A stretch of DNA of 64,000 bases from Sphingobacterium hungaricum. Its GTDB lineage: Bacteria > Bacteroidota > Bacteroidia > Sphingobacteriales > Sphingobacteriaceae. Shown here piece after piece: positions 18,064-27,470 of the stretch. Positions within the stretch are counted from its first letter, which is position 1. The number at the start of each line of letters is the position of its first letter. Under the pieces are notes generated by a model. That model was given only the letters and a program-made list of their open reading frames with translations. It was not told the origin of the DNA and did no database searches. Location of the stretch: positions 2,619,328 to 2,683,327 of the forward strand of contig NZ_MU158698.1 in the NCBI RefSeq assembly GCF_015210005.1, read 5' to 3'. Position numbers and translations under genes: made by a program.

Positions 18064-18072
18064 ACCTAGATT

Positions 18073-21000
18073 ATGGCCAAAGTATTTCGATTATTTGAAG
18101 GTGCGGGCGTGACCCATTGGGAAACCCGTGCTGGTGATTATAACAATAATGTCGTCAAAGATATCCAAGGAGCAGACGGAGACAAAAGTAAAAATTTACC
18201 TACCTCGATCCCTTCTCCATTTGCTAGATTAGACCTATTCAGTTCCGCCTTCGACTATTTTGAGAATCCAGCAGTTCAGTTAGATGGAGACACCAATAAC
18301 CATCGCATTGTTAGTGAGTGTCTAGATTTACTCGAATTGTTATATAACTACGACAATTTAGCCGATAGAATCCGCATAGTTTCTTGGGATAGAAGAGTTG
18401 ATTTACCATTGCTACAACAATCGAGTTTCGATGGTCATCAGTTGTTGGTTAAGACCTTGTCATTGTTTTTAAATCAAGATAGAAAAGCATTTAATTTTGA
18501 TTCTATTAATCGTTTTTACATTATCTATTTTGATGGTTTCATTTTAGGAGGTACATCACCCAAAACGTTGGTGTTTACTACTGCAAATTCAAAGAAGTTT
18601 GCTCAAGTCACAGTAGAGAATGATACTTTGTTTTCGGAGATGATAAAACCTTTATATAAGAGGAATAGAGGATTTGTTAAGTACCTAATTTCCTTATTTA
18701 AGGAATACGATGTATTGAAAGAGAAAATGACCGAGCTTGATGCGTACATCAGAAGAAATTTTGTACAAATACGTGCGAGCGATCAGGCATTCTATCGAGA
18801 ATTGGATGAAGTCGATGTACGTACGATTAATGAATATGCTGAAATTGAATACAATAACACGTTGACACTAGAGTTGTTCGGTGTACCACTTCGCAAAATA
18901 AAGAAGCAAAGCCTTTTGGACAAAGTTCAGGAAGAATCTGAATTCCTAATACATACAGACAAAAAATTCGACGCATATATACCGATGATTCTTACTGCCA
19001 ACGGTAATTTAGGTCACCTAAACTACTTAAATTCAAATACAAAGTGGGATATTAATCAGAAAGTATATGCCTCGGATTTACCATTAAATCAACGAATCCT
19101 GCCTGGTAAAAATATTCAATATCCCTATCTTACAGTGGATGATTTTTTAACTACAGAACTCTATGAAACTCCTTACCCAATCAATACGGAGTTTTTCTTC
19201 AATGGAAATCTAGATAATCAGACTGATAGTAAAGTTGGTTATCTCTTACCATTAAAAACGTTGTTTTTTGAATGTTTTGCTGAATCGAACCTCTGGAATA
19301 AAAAGTTCCAAGGAAAATCTATGATAGAAATCATCAAGAGAAACAGCTTTGTAAACGTTGTTTTAAGAATACCGATTAATGAAGGAAAAGACTTTATCGA
19401 GTTGACGAAAAAATATGAGAAGTCAGACATCAATTCCAACAATGGAAAATTAGTGTCGTTTAAGAAATATCTGCGATTATTTCCTTTTCAGAAATCAATA
19501 ATCCAACCAAATTACTATCTTAATTTATTGGATGCTGAAGAAAATGATGCTAACCAAGAATTGCAATTAAAATTTGATGGAAAAAATCCTATATATCAAT
19601 CCTCAAAATCAAGATACAGCAAAGCTAATTCTTTTTACAACACTTATTTTTATCGCATAAAAGATAATTTTAAAGTTATTGAAATCAAACAGAAGGATGC
19701 TTCGGTCTCTAACTATATAATTCCACGGTGGCAAGATGAGAAAGGGATAGACAGTCAATTTACATTTTCTATAGACTTTGGGACTTCTAATACACATATT
19801 GAATATGCAGTGAATGGTGGCAATACCAAACCTTTGAGTTTTGCAATTGGTAAGAATGGCATAGCACAATCATTTGATAGCGATGTTCTAGAAGGTGAAG
19901 AACGCTTAGTGTTTGAAATGGAGTTTCTTCCAGATGAAATCGGAGGGGATAGTGAATATACGTTTCCTGTTCGTACCGTTCTGTTTGATTATCGCAATTA
20001 TGAAGTGACAAGTTATCAACCTATTTTAGATTACAATGTCGGTTTTACCTATGAAAAGAAAAAACTGTTGCCTACAAATAGATCTGCAGCAGTAACGAAC
20101 TTGAAATGGATCAATAATGCTGTAAATAAAGCCGAACATGAGGCTCAAGTATGTTCTTTTTTAGAACAGCTTATCATAATGTGCAAAACGAAAGTACTTG
20201 TCGAAGGAGGAGATTTATCAGCCACGAAATTTGTTTGGACGTACCCTTTAACCTATGGAACTCGTCAGATTTCGAACGTTTCTGACAATCTGAAAAAGAT
20301 TATAAAGGATCACTTTGGTGAAAATGCATCTGTAGATGATATTTGTGAGTCTATAGCTCCGTTTTACGCCATATCCAAAGAGGGAAAACTACTTGGCACA
20401 TCTAATCATATTCTTTCGCTAGATATCGGTGGTGGCACGATAGACAGTGTGGTATACCAAAATAAGCGCGTCAAAAGTATATCTTCCATGCTCTTTGGTG
20501 CCAATTTTTTATACGCAAATGGTTATGAAACCTCAATCGAAGGAAATGGCTTCTACCAAATCGGAGAGAACTTTCTCAATGAACTTCCTGAAGATTTATC
20601 TGGGACAATTCAAGGAATTAAAAAGAGTATCAAAGAGACAAATAAAATAGAAGACCTCATATCGTTTTACTTCTCTTTGGAGAAGCATAGAGAGTTTAGA
20701 GGGAAGACCAATGTGAGTTTTTCGAAAGCTTTAGCCGATAACGAAAATATTCGAACTGTACTACTGTTTTATTATGCTTCCATTATTTACTACAATATTC
20801 GAGCAATGAAAGCCAATGGTTCTGAGATGCCTACTAAGATAATATTTTCGGGTAATGGTTCGCGATTCTTATCGATACTGGACAAAGCTGAGAGTAAGAT
20901 AATCCTAACCGAATATACGAATGCGTTAATTAACTCTATCTATAATGTCGTAGATGGCAATAAATCCAAAATTCAAATCATTACTTATCCTAACCCAAAA

Positions 21001-21453
21001 GAGTTAACCTCCAGAGGTGCTATTAGCATCATTGCAGAAAATGATGAATTATTGGATGAGCTTTCTGTTACAAATATTAAAAAGAGTTTCGTTACTTATT
21101 TGGGAGATGTAAATGACACATTGATTTCTGAAAGCAATCCATTGCAATACCAAGATTTGGATTCAAAATACAATGTGCCTGTTTATGATGAGTATGCGAA
21201 GTTTATTCGCTTATTTATTGATCAGAAAGGTGTTAGCCTCCGAGACCTGTTCGATATAACAGTAGATATGAAGAAAAGTTTCGAAGATATTCTATTGAAT
21301 AAGCAAAGAGCTATAGAGTATTTGGAGACTGGAATTGCTTTACGGCATAAACAAGTAACTATGGTCGAGGATATCTCTGATCCATTTTTCTTCTATATAG
21401 TTCGCGGTATGTTAGGTGATATGTTAAGAAAATTGATGCCCAATGAAAATTAA
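18073..21453 (+). CDS. Large protein with C-terminal Hsp70/actin-like ATPase domain
   Basis: This is the largest gene of the operon, with 1126 residues. Residues 1-560 have no family I recognise. From about 560 the Hsp70/actin ATPase fold appears: phosphate-1 loop FSIDFGTSNTHIEYAV (about 563-578), phosphate-2 loop LSLDIGGGTIDSVVYQ (about 780-795) and adenosine loop IIFSGNGSRFLS (about 923-934), all in the right order and spacing. This layout resembles the SrfB-type group of actin-like proteins, but I would not claim identity. It ends with 11 bases overlapping the next gene. An actin-fold and a tubulin-fold NTPase in one operon is unusual. Confidence 0.65.
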   Translation: MAKVFRLFEGAGVTHWETRAGDYNNNVVKDIQGADGDKSKNLPTSIPSPFARLDLFSSAFDYFENPAVQLDGDTNNHRIVSECLDLLELLYNYDNLADRIRIVSWDRRVDLPLLQQSSFDGHQLLVKTLSLFLNQDRKAFNFDSINRFYIIYFDGFILGGTSPKTLVFTTANSKKFAQVTVENDTLFSEMIKPLYKRNRGFVKYLISLFKEYDVLKEKMTELDAYIRRNFVQIRASDQAFYRELDEVDVRTINEYAEIEYNNTLTLELFGVPLRKIKKQSLLDKVQEESEFLIHTDKKFDAYIPMILTANGNLGHLNYLNSNTKWDINQKVYASDLPLNQRILPGKNIQYPYLTVDDFLTTELYETPYPINTEFFFNGNLDNQTDSKVGYLLPLKTLFFECFAESNLWNKKFQGKSMIEIIKRNSFVNVVLRIPINEGKDFIELTKKYEKSDINSNNGKLVSFKKYLRLFPFQKSIIQPNYYLNLLDAEENDANQELQLKFDGKNPIYQSSKSRYSKANSFYNTYFYRIKDNFKVIEIKQKDASVSNYIIPRWQDEKGIDSQFTFSIDFGTSNTHIEYAVNGGNTKPLSFAIGKNGIAQSFDSDVLEGEERLVFEMEFLPDEIGGDSEYTFPVRTVLFDYRNYEVTSYQPILDYNVGFTYEKKKLLPTNRSAAVTNLKWINNAVNKAEHEAQVCSFLEQLIIMCKTKVLVEGGDLSATKFVWTYPLTYGTRQISNVSDNLKKIIKDHFGENASVDDICESIAPFYAISKEGKLLGTSNHILSLDIGGGTIDSVVYQNKRVKSISSMLFGANFLYANGYETSIEGNGFYQIGENFLNELPEDLSGTIQGIKKSIKETNKIEDLISFYFSLEKHREFRGKTNVSFSKALADNENIRTVLLFYYASIIYYNIRAMKANGSEMPTKIIFSGNGSRFLSILDKAESKIILTEYTNALINSIYNVVDGNKSKIQIITYPNPKELTSRGAISIIAENDELLDELSVTNIKKSFVTYLGDVNDTLISESNPLQYQDLDSKYNVPVYDEYAKFIRLFIDQKGVSLRDLFDITVDMKKSFEDILLNKQRAIEYLETGIALRHKQVTMVEDISDPFFFYIVRGMLGDMLRKLMPNEN

Positions 21454-22210
21454 AATGATTGCTATTATGGTGTGGATGTTAAATGCTATAAACGTGCTCG
21501 GAGAAACTATTCCTCTTTCTGCATCCGACGATAAGGGTATTCCAATGTTGAACCTTTTATCCTACGGTATAAATCTAGTCTGCTTGATCGTTATTTTTAT
21601 CCTTTTACTTAATATTAAAAGGATAAAAAAAGCTGAAAATCTTAACAAGATAACCAATGATTTCAAAAATCAGTCGACCCAAGAAAGACATCGAAGTGAA
21701 GAGTTGTACAAAAAACAGATGGAATACAGGAGGCGTTATGAAGAGTGTGAGTTTGAAAACGATCTGAAAAATATCAAGATAGGTGAACTTGAAAGTGAAA
21801 TTGAGGAAATCAAAAAAGCGTATTCAGCAAATATAAATCAAACCGAAGATGTCGAAGAATCAATCGTAAAGGTATCATCAACTTTAAGTCAAGTCGAAAC
21901 AATGGCTAAATGTGAGGAACATGCCGGCATATTTTACTTAAAACCTGCTGATCACAAAGACCGTAAAACGCTTTATAAGGTGATCGAGAAGGATGGTGAA
22001 AGTATGTTTACGATCGATTCGACCAATAGCGATGCAATAACTAATGCGCTTAGTTTTTATGACGTTTATATCGATGGATACTGTGAAAGTGTAAATAGCT
22101 ACGAGGATACTTGTAGAACCATTGAAGTTGTTAATGATAGTTATGGTAAGTTGCTTAAAGAGAGCGAGCGGTTTAAAGTAACTGAAAAATTAAAAATTAG
22201 ATTCAAGTAG
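21443..22210 (+). CDS. Membrane-anchored coiled-coil protein
   Basis: This 255-residue protein has an N-terminal signal-like segment (MIAIMVWMLNAINVLG) and a membrane span at about 40-60 (INLVCLIVIFILLLNI). A charged coiled coil follows at about 62-130 (many E/K/R heptads, ELYKKQMEYRRRYEECEFEN), then a small C-terminal domain at 150-255 with a Cys-His-Cys-containing start (KCEEHAGIFYLKP). It overlaps the Hsp70-like gene by 11 bases and ends two bases before the ZorA-like gene. It probably links the cytoplasmic ATPases to the membrane motor (inference). Confidence 0.55.
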   Translation: MKIKMIAIMVWMLNAINVLGETIPLSASDDKGIPMLNLLSYGINLVCLIVIFILLLNIKRIKKAENLNKITNDFKNQSTQERHRSEELYKKQMEYRRRYEECEFENDLKNIKIGELESEIEEIKKAYSANINQTEDVEESIVKVSSTLSQVETMAKCEEHAGIFYLKPADHKDRKTLYKVIEKDGESMFTIDSTNSDAITNALSFYDVYIDGYCESVNSYEDTCRTIEVVNDSYGKLLKESERFKVTEKLKIRFK

Positions 22211-22212
22211 AT

Positions 22213-23961
22213 ATGAGTACAGATGTTTTTATTTCGATTGAGGTCTTATTAATTACCGCAATCATTTTTTATCAATTCAAGATCGGTGTTCATTTATTCG
22301 GTCGAATCAAGACTTACGGAGCGTATGTACCCATCAAGTACTATTTCAAGACTGAGAAGGTAGATGTTGATAAGAATCTTGTAGAAACAGGAGATATAGA
22401 TGAAGTATTAGCACGTATGAAGATGAGTTTAGATCCTACGCTTGAATCTTACGATTCTGAGGTTTTAAAACATGGTAGTGATCACAGTGTACCTATTACC
22501 TTGATAAATCCCAAATCCATATCAGGTACTTACTTTGATGATATTCTTGAATCGTTAAATATTTATTTGCTAAAGAATAATGGAGGGATAGCAGATTTCA
22601 GTATTGTAAAGGATCTAGTTGAAAGGAACGTTGCAGTCGAAGAGGAAGATATCAAAGACTCAATCAATAAACCATTATACTTAGGGTTGATGGCCACTAT
22701 ATTAGGGATTATTTTCGGTCTTTTTACAATGTTACTCAAGGTTAAATCGCCGATTATTTCAAATGATGATCTAGGGACGAATCAATTAGAATTAGATGAT
22801 TTTCTTACTTCTGTCTGTATTGCGATGTTAGCAAGTTTAATTGGACTATCAATAACCACATTGACAGGCTTAAAGTTTTTTAAAGACGCGAAACGCAAAG
22901 TAGAACAACGGAAAAACGGTTTCTATAACTTTGTCCACACCGAACTTCTTCCCGTTGTTAGTCAGGATTTTGGTTCATCTATATCAAAACTCTCACAAAG
23001 TATGCATGATTTCAATATAGATTTTAAGACAAATGTGTCCTCACTGTCTGGCTTATTTATGAAAAATTACGATACGCTTAAGGTTCAAGACGATATTCTG
23101 GATAAACTACAACGATTAAATGCACAAGATTTCGCAAAGACAAATGCGAATGTGTTAAGTCGATTGGAAAAAGCTACTGGAGAATTTGATAAATTTAATT
23201 TTTTTGTGGAAACTTTAAATTCAGGCCTTTCAGAAACAAGTGCATTAAGCAGTAGCTTGTCATCCCTAATGAATCGTGTTAATAATTTTGAGGGTATTGC
23301 CAGTAAACTTGATTTAAGAGTCGAAGAGTCCAACCGTATAATTTCTTTTATTGAAAGCCAATTTAGTGATCTTGAAAAAATGAGAAGTAAATACACAACA
23401 ATGATACAGCGTGTTGATGACAATCTTGACGATACACTCAATAAATTCTCCTCACATATTATTTTAAAAAGAGAAGGACTCGTAACGCTTATCAACGAGC
23501 AACATGATCTATTAGAAAAGGCCTATGTCGAGAATAAGACTAAATTCGATAAACTTGACTTGTTGGAAAAATTAGATAAATTGGATCTGCTTTTTGAGAT
23601 GAATAATCACATCAAGGAAGAAAAAGAAAAAATTGGAAGTTCGTCCGATAAGTTTTGTGAAGTAGCTACAGAAGTGAGTAAAGCATTAAGCTCCTTTGTA
23701 ACAAAAGCCGATCTATTGTTTGATAAGGAGAATAAAGGAGCTAACAATCTTAACCATACCATTCCGACACATCAATTTACTCCAATTTCAAATATCAGCA
23801 ATGAGCGTGTTTTTGTTCCTAAGCAACCCGCTGATCTAACAACGGCAAGCTCTCCGGCTGGCAACGATACGACAGTAGATGATTTTCCACAGCAAAACTC
23901 TGAAGAGTCTACAGTGAAGAGAGGCTTTACGAATAGATTAAAACGAATTTTCAAACGATGA
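22213..23961 (+). CDS. ZorA/MotA/ExbB-like membrane motor protein with long tail
   Basis: This 582-residue protein has one span at about 5-25, a cytoplasmic loop, then a pair of spans at about 155-175 (LYLGLMATILGIIFGLFTML) and 198-220 (LTSVCIAMLASLIGLSITTL). That pair is the core of MotA/TolQ/ExbB/ZorA proton-channel subunits. The residues after 225 form a 300-residue coiled-coil tail, as in ZorA, where the tail reaches deep into the cytoplasm. A Pro/Thr-rich linker and a basic end (KRGFTNRLKRIFKR) close the protein. It overlaps the next gene (ATGA), which fits stoichiometric expression of a ZorA:ZorB-type motor. Confidence 0.7.
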   Translation: MSTDVFISIEVLLITAIIFYQFKIGVHLFGRIKTYGAYVPIKYYFKTEKVDVDKNLVETGDIDEVLARMKMSLDPTLESYDSEVLKHGSDHSVPITLINPKSISGTYFDDILESLNIYLLKNNGGIADFSIVKDLVERNVAVEEEDIKDSINKPLYLGLMATILGIIFGLFTMLLKVKSPIISNDDLGTNQLELDDFLTSVCIAMLASLIGLSITTLTGLKFFKDAKRKVEQRKNGFYNFVHTELLPVVSQDFGSSISKLSQSMHDFNIDFKTNVSSLSGLFMKNYDTLKVQDDILDKLQRLNAQDFAKTNANVLSRLEKATGEFDKFNFFVETLNSGLSETSALSSSLSSLMNRVNNFEGIASKLDLRVEESNRIISFIESQFSDLEKMRSKYTTMIQRVDDNLDDTLNKFSSHIILKREGLVTLINEQHDLLEKAYVENKTKFDKLDLLEKLDKLDLLFEMNNHIKEEKEKIGSSSDKFCEVATEVSKALSSFVTKADLLFDKENKGANNLNHTIPTHQFTPISNISNERVFVPKQPADLTTASSPAGNDTTVDDFPQQNSEESTVKRGFTNRLKRIFKR

Positions 23962-24647
23962 GTAAGAGAAGCGAAAGCAATGTGTTCTGGGTCAGTTTTT
24001 CCGACCTAATGACGAGCCTTTTTTTTATCGTGTTGGTATTGTTTGTAGTGACCTTTGTTAATAATCGAAATACAATCGTGGCGCAAGCTAAGCAACTTAA
24101 GGTTTATAAAGAGGTGGAGGAATCGTTGAAACCACTTAAACAAGATAGCTCGTTGTTCAGTTATGACGAAAGGTATAAACGGTTTTTGCTGTCTTTCGAC
24201 GTGAAGTTTGAGATAGGTAAAGCGGAAATAAATGCACAGGATCTAAATAATTATGATATTACTCGGACTAAAATTTTAGACGCTGGTAAAAAGCTCAAAT
24301 CTGTCTTGGATACCGTTGTAAACGACGCTTTGCAGCAAAACGTTGAGGGTGGGAACAACGTTACGTACCTAGTAGTAATATCTGGTTATGCCTCGAAGTT
24401 AGACAATGCTGATGATTCACCTATGGGTTTATTTTCTGAGTACCAGCTGAGCTATGCAAGAGCGTATTCGTTGTGGCGATTCTGGATAAAAAATGGGATC
24501 GACTTTGAGAATAAAAAATATAAAGGACTGATTGATCTACAGCTGGCTGGCAATGGCTGGGGTGGTGTCGGTCGCGCTGTGCAAGAGGATAAAAACCAAC
24601 GGTTTGTCGTTCAGGTGGTTCCTAAGATATCCAACACAGAAGACTAG
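23958..24647 (+). CDS. ZorB/MotB/OmpA-like motor partner
   Basis: This 229-residue protein has one N-terminal span (VFWVSFSDLMTSLFFIVLVL, residues 9-28). Asp16 stands at the cytoplasmic edge of the span, where ZorB, MotB and ExbD hold the proton-carrying Asp. The periplasmic part has the OmpA/MotB peptidoglycan-binding pattern: FEIGKAEINAQDL (about 76-88), VVISGYASKLD (about 138-148), LSYARAYSLWRFW and NQRFVVQVV. Together with the preceding gene it would form an ion-driven stator-like complex as in Zorya. None of the known Zorya effectors (ZorC, ZorD, ZorE) is nearby. Confidence 0.7.
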   Translation: MSKRSESNVFWVSFSDLMTSLFFIVLVLFVVTFVNNRNTIVAQAKQLKVYKEVEESLKPLKQDSSLFSYDERYKRFLLSFDVKFEIGKAEINAQDLNNYDITRTKILDAGKKLKSVLDTVVNDALQQNVEGGNNVTYLVVISGYASKLDNADDSPMGLFSEYQLSYARAYSLWRFWIKNGIDFENKKYKGLIDLQLAGNGWGGVGRAVQEDKNQRFVVQVVPKISNTED

Positions 24648-24691
24648 GAGGGGATATGAACCTATATCATTATCGGTAACTTAAAAAATGT

Positions 24692-25234
24692 ATGAAATTA
24701 ATATTATTCTCAAGCATTCTTATCGTGAGTTTGCTATTGACCGATTGCCAGTCTAAAAGCGCAAGATACGCTGAGGGCTCAAAAGAGATTGGACAAGGCA
24801 AGAGGAGTAGAATTGCGAACGACTATTACACAGTTTTCAAGGTAATCGACGGAGATACATTTTGGGTAGAAAGTCATGATAACAAGCAAATCAAAATTCG
24901 ATTGATAGGAATCGATGCACCAGAGACACGAAATGCTTTTAAGTACAAAAAGCATCCTTTTGGTGCGATATCAAAGACATACTTAAGTGATATGATTCTT
25001 GAAAAAGAGATTAGACTTATCTTTGATGTCGATTCGCTAGACAGATTTGGCCGAACATTAGCTTACGCATATCTGAAAAGTGGTGATTTCGTTAATGAAA
25101 ATCTAGTTCGCAATGGTTATGCTACCTTAATGACCATACAACCAAATGTAAAATTTGAAAACCATTTTTATAATGCGCAGGTGCATGCAAGAGAGAATAA
25201 TTTAGGAATATGGCAAAACAGTATATCTGAATAG
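24692..25234 (+). CDS. Staphylococcal-nuclease-like lipoprotein (thermonuclease)
   Basis: This 180-residue protein has a lipoprotein signal (SLLLTDCQS) and a complete SNase domain. The catalytic residues line up: Asp55 in VIDGDTFWV, Arg70, Asp75 and Glu78 in IRLIGIDAPETR, and Arg121 in DRFGRTLAYAY. The enzyme would be a Ca-dependent DNA/RNA nuclease anchored outside the cytoplasm. It starts 45 bases after the ZorB-like gene and could be read from the same promoter. Whether it belongs functionally to that operon or to the accessory set that follows is open. Confidence 0.85.
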   Translation: MKLILFSSILIVSLLLTDCQSKSARYAEGSKEIGQGKRSRIANDYYTVFKVIDGDTFWVESHDNKQIKIRLIGIDAPETRNAFKYKKHPFGAISKTYLSDMILEKEIRLIFDVDSLDRFGRTLAYAYLKSGDFVNENLVRNGYATLMTIQPNVKFENHFYNAQVHARENNLGIWQNSISE

Positions 25235-25238
25235 CGCT

Positions 25239-25538
25239 ATGGTAATGAATCTAAAAAACATTCAAATAGGACTGATTATAGTGCTTATGCTTTGTCTATT
25301 GCCAATGCCCTACGGTTATTATACCATCGTCAGGATATGTACGGTAGTATATTTCGGTTACCTCACATTCAATGTAGATACAAAGAGTAATAAGAATCGT
25401 AAAGTATTGTTTTTTTATATAGCAATAATTATACTTTTTCAGCCATTCATCAAGTTGCCCGTTGGACGACTAATTTGGAATATAATCGATGTTGTTGTAG
25501 CCATTTGGATATTACTTCATCTAGGTAAAAAAAGATAG
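25239..25538 (+). CDS. Small membrane protein (DUF6804-like)
   Basis: This 99-residue protein has three to four hydrophobic segments (IQIGLIIVLMLCLLPMPYGY; TVVYFGYLTF; VLFFYIAIIILFQPFIKLPV; IIDVVVAIWILLHL) with the LFQPFxK(L)P motif typical of small DUF6804-type membrane proteins. Its function is unknown. It starts four bases after the SNase gene, so the two are coupled. Confidence 0.6.
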   Translation: MVMNLKNIQIGLIIVLMLCLLPMPYGYYTIVRICTVVYFGYLTFNVDTKSNKNRKVLFFYIAIIILFQPFIKLPVGRLIWNIIDVVVAIWILLHLGKKR

Positions 25539-25610
25539 GCGGTAGCCAAACCTTTATTCCGTATCCTTTGCTCGCTGGTCTTCTAAACTTCGATTTAGGT
25601 TTTTTGTCAA

Positions 25611-25654
25611 TACGGTTTCCCGTAAGAAAGCTCAGTTATACCTAGTTATCTTTA
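25611..25654 (+). promoter_or_regulatory. Second copy of the TACGG-N4-CCGTA operator
   Basis: TACGG-TTTC-CCGTA (25611-25624) is the same palindrome as at 14485 and 45015; on the other strand the spacer reads GAAA. TATCTTTA at 25647-25654 is a one-mismatch -7 element 29.5 bp from the palindrome centre, the same distance as at the 45-kb site. The start codon of the next gene lies only five bases downstream, so the transcript would be almost leaderless, or the true -7 box lies elsewhere. Confidence 0.45.
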
Positions 25655-25658
25655 AGAC

Positions 25659-25898
25659 ATGATAAGGGCCATTGCCATACTTGTGTTCACGATATTGTAT
25701 ACTGATTGTAGTAGCATCAAAGCAACAGAAGTTGAAACCGATAAAAATATTGTATACATCTGTGCTAGTAAAAATGGTAAGCGGTATCATTTTACAAAAA
25801 ACTGTCGGGGACTAAGTAATTGTCGAGCTAAAATAGTAAAGACCACGATCTACAAGGCCAAGAAGCAGGGGAAGACGCTTTGCGGCTGGGAAGATTAA
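25659..25898 (+). CDS. Small Cys-rich lipoprotein
   Basis: This 79-residue protein has a lipoprotein signal (FTILYTDCSS) followed by a small domain with the pattern VYIC-x6-YHFTKNCRGLSNC and, later, KKQGKTLCGWED. The YH-C-L-C-C-A-G-C order matches a short domain often found fused to or beside SNase and other secreted nucleases, which fits the thermonuclease gene 425 bases upstream. The function is not known. It may bind a metal through the Cys and His residues. Confidence 0.6.
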   Translation: MIRAIAILVFTILYTDCSSIKATEVETDKNIVYICASKNGKRYHFTKNCRGLSNCRAKIVKTTIYKAKKQGKTLCGWED

Positions 25899-25937
25899 GT
25901 AAAAATTAACTGAATGAAAATATTAACTGACTACAAT

Positions 25938-26984
25938 ATGGATTTTAAAGACGAGATACGCCAGTTTGCAAAACGAGTGGACAGGTTGTTACCGCAAATC
26001 AAGACTGAGGAAGCCACCAAGACCTCGCTCATTATGCCTTTCCTAAAAATATTAGGTTATGATGTATTCGACCCGTTTGAGGTACAACCAGAGTTTATTG
26101 CCGATATCGGCATCAAAAAAGGGGAGAAGGTAGATTATGCCATTCTTCGGGATGACAAACCTATCATTCTAATCGAGTGCAAACACTATGCAGATGGACT
26201 CGACCCTCATAATTCACAGCTTTTTCGCTATTTCCATACGACCGAAGCAAAATTTGGCTTATTGAGCAATGGCTTAGAATATCGGTTCTATACTGATCTG
26301 GTTACCTCCAACAAAATGGATGAGAAACCATTTTTCGAATTTAAAATCACGGATATTAAAGACACAGAGATTGCTGAGCTGCGTAAATTTCACAAATCAG
26401 TATTCGATCTGGATAGCATATCCAGTGCTGCTAGTGAACTCAAGTATTTTAATGAGCTCACCATTCTTGCCACTGGTGAATTGCAAAACCCAAGCGATGA
26501 ATTCGTGCGATACTTTGCGAAGCAAGTGTATCCAAGTGTGGTCACAGCCAAAATATTGGAGCAGTTTACACCTTTAGTGAAGCGTGTGTTCACCCAGATC
26601 GTACATGATCAGATCAGCGAGAGGCTTAAAAGTGCATTGAAAAAAGAAACCGATGGCGAAGCACAGCATTTGCCAGTTACTTTAGAGGCCGAACCACTGG
26701 TAGTTACCACACAAGATGAAATCGATGGTTTCCTTATTGTCAAATCTATCCTTCGTAAAGAAATAGAAGTAGGTCGAATCTTCATGCGCGATAGTCAATC
26801 CTATTGCGGTATCCTGCTAGATGACAATAACCGTAAGCCAATCTGCCGGTTTTATTTCACTCCGAGTCGTTTACGTATCGGATTATTTGATCAGGAGAAG
26901 AAGGAAACTAAGCATGATTTGGTAGTGATAGATGATATCTATGCACATGCCGAACAAATCATGGAGACAGTGGGTAATTATTAA
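25938..26984 (+). CDS. HsdR-N-like restriction endonuclease domain protein
   Basis: I chose the ATG at 25938 (MDFKDEIRQFAKRVDRLLPQ) because this is the usual start of the family; an ATG at 25914 adds eight residues. The N-terminal 150 residues form a PD-(D/E)XK nuclease core as in type I restriction HsdR: GEKVDYAILRDDKPIILIECKH with catalytic Asp, Glu and Lys, followed by LFRYFHTTEAKFGLLSNGLE. The 348-residue protein lacks the helicase motor, so it is a stand-alone nuclease-like protein. Such proteins occur in many genomes and in mobile regions; activity and target are not established. Confidence 0.75.
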   Translation: MDFKDEIRQFAKRVDRLLPQIKTEEATKTSLIMPFLKILGYDVFDPFEVQPEFIADIGIKKGEKVDYAILRDDKPIILIECKHYADGLDPHNSQLFRYFHTTEAKFGLLSNGLEYRFYTDLVTSNKMDEKPFFEFKITDIKDTEIAELRKFHKSVFDLDSISSAASELKYFNELTILATGELQNPSDEFVRYFAKQVYPSVVTAKILEQFTPLVKRVFTQIVHDQISERLKSALKKETDGEAQHLPVTLEAEPLVVTTQDEIDGFLIVKSILRKEIEVGRIFMRDSQSYCGILLDDNNRKPICRFYFTPSRLRIGLFDQEKKETKHDLVVIDDIYAHAEQIMETVGNY

Positions 26985-26990
26985 GAACTT

Positions 26991-27437
26991 ATGAGACGTT
27001 TTCTGTCACTAATTATTTTGGTCCTATTAGTCGCAGGGTGCGGTAAAGAGCAACAAGACGACGAAATATATGGTTACGAGGTGGAGTGCAATCACTGTAC
27101 TATCAGTTATCTCGATGCTAGTCAACGTTATGTTACCATTCATGATCAACGGAATCATTGGAAGATTGAATTTCATAATATGGTTATTTACGACCTTCAT
27201 GTAACAGCTAACACTTCTTCCGCTAGTGGCGGAATAATAAAAGTACATATACTGAAAAACGGCTCTAGAATAATGTCGCGATCGGATAATAGCAGTGTAA
27301 CGACAAGTTATAATGCGCCATCTTCTGGATCATCTAAACAACATTCCACTTCAACTCTTTGCGGAGCACCCACCCAAAAAGGAGGATCCTGTCAACGTAA
27401 AGTGAGCGGTGGTGGAAGGTGTTGGCAACATAAATAA
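26991..27437 (+). CDS. Lipoprotein with DUF5763-like Cys motif
   Basis: This 148-residue protein has a lipoprotein signal (LVLLVAGCGKEQ), a small beta-rich domain with CNHCTISYLD, a Ser/Thr-rich linker and, at the C-terminus, LCGAPTQKGGSCQRKVSGGG followed by RCWQHK. That last part is the CGAxTxKGxxCxR...C-W-H zinc-binding-type motif seen in DUF5763 proteins of phages and mobile DNA. It starts six bases after the nuclease gene and is probably co-transcribed with it. Confidence 0.6.
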   Translation: MRRFLSLIILVLLVAGCGKEQQDDEIYGYEVECNHCTISYLDASQRYVTIHDQRNHWKIEFHNMVIYDLHVTANTSSASGGIIKVHILKNGSRIMSRSDNSSVTTSYNAPSSGSSKQHSTSTLCGAPTQKGGSCQRKVSGGGRCWQHK

Positions 27438-27470
27438 CATAGATATTATTCACTTATAAAATTTAAAATT

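Noticed and set aside
22213..24647. Plain flagellar MotAB or ExbBD/TolQR call
   Set aside because: The long coiled-coil tail and the operon partners fit ZorAB-type motors better; no flagellar or TonB genes are nearby.
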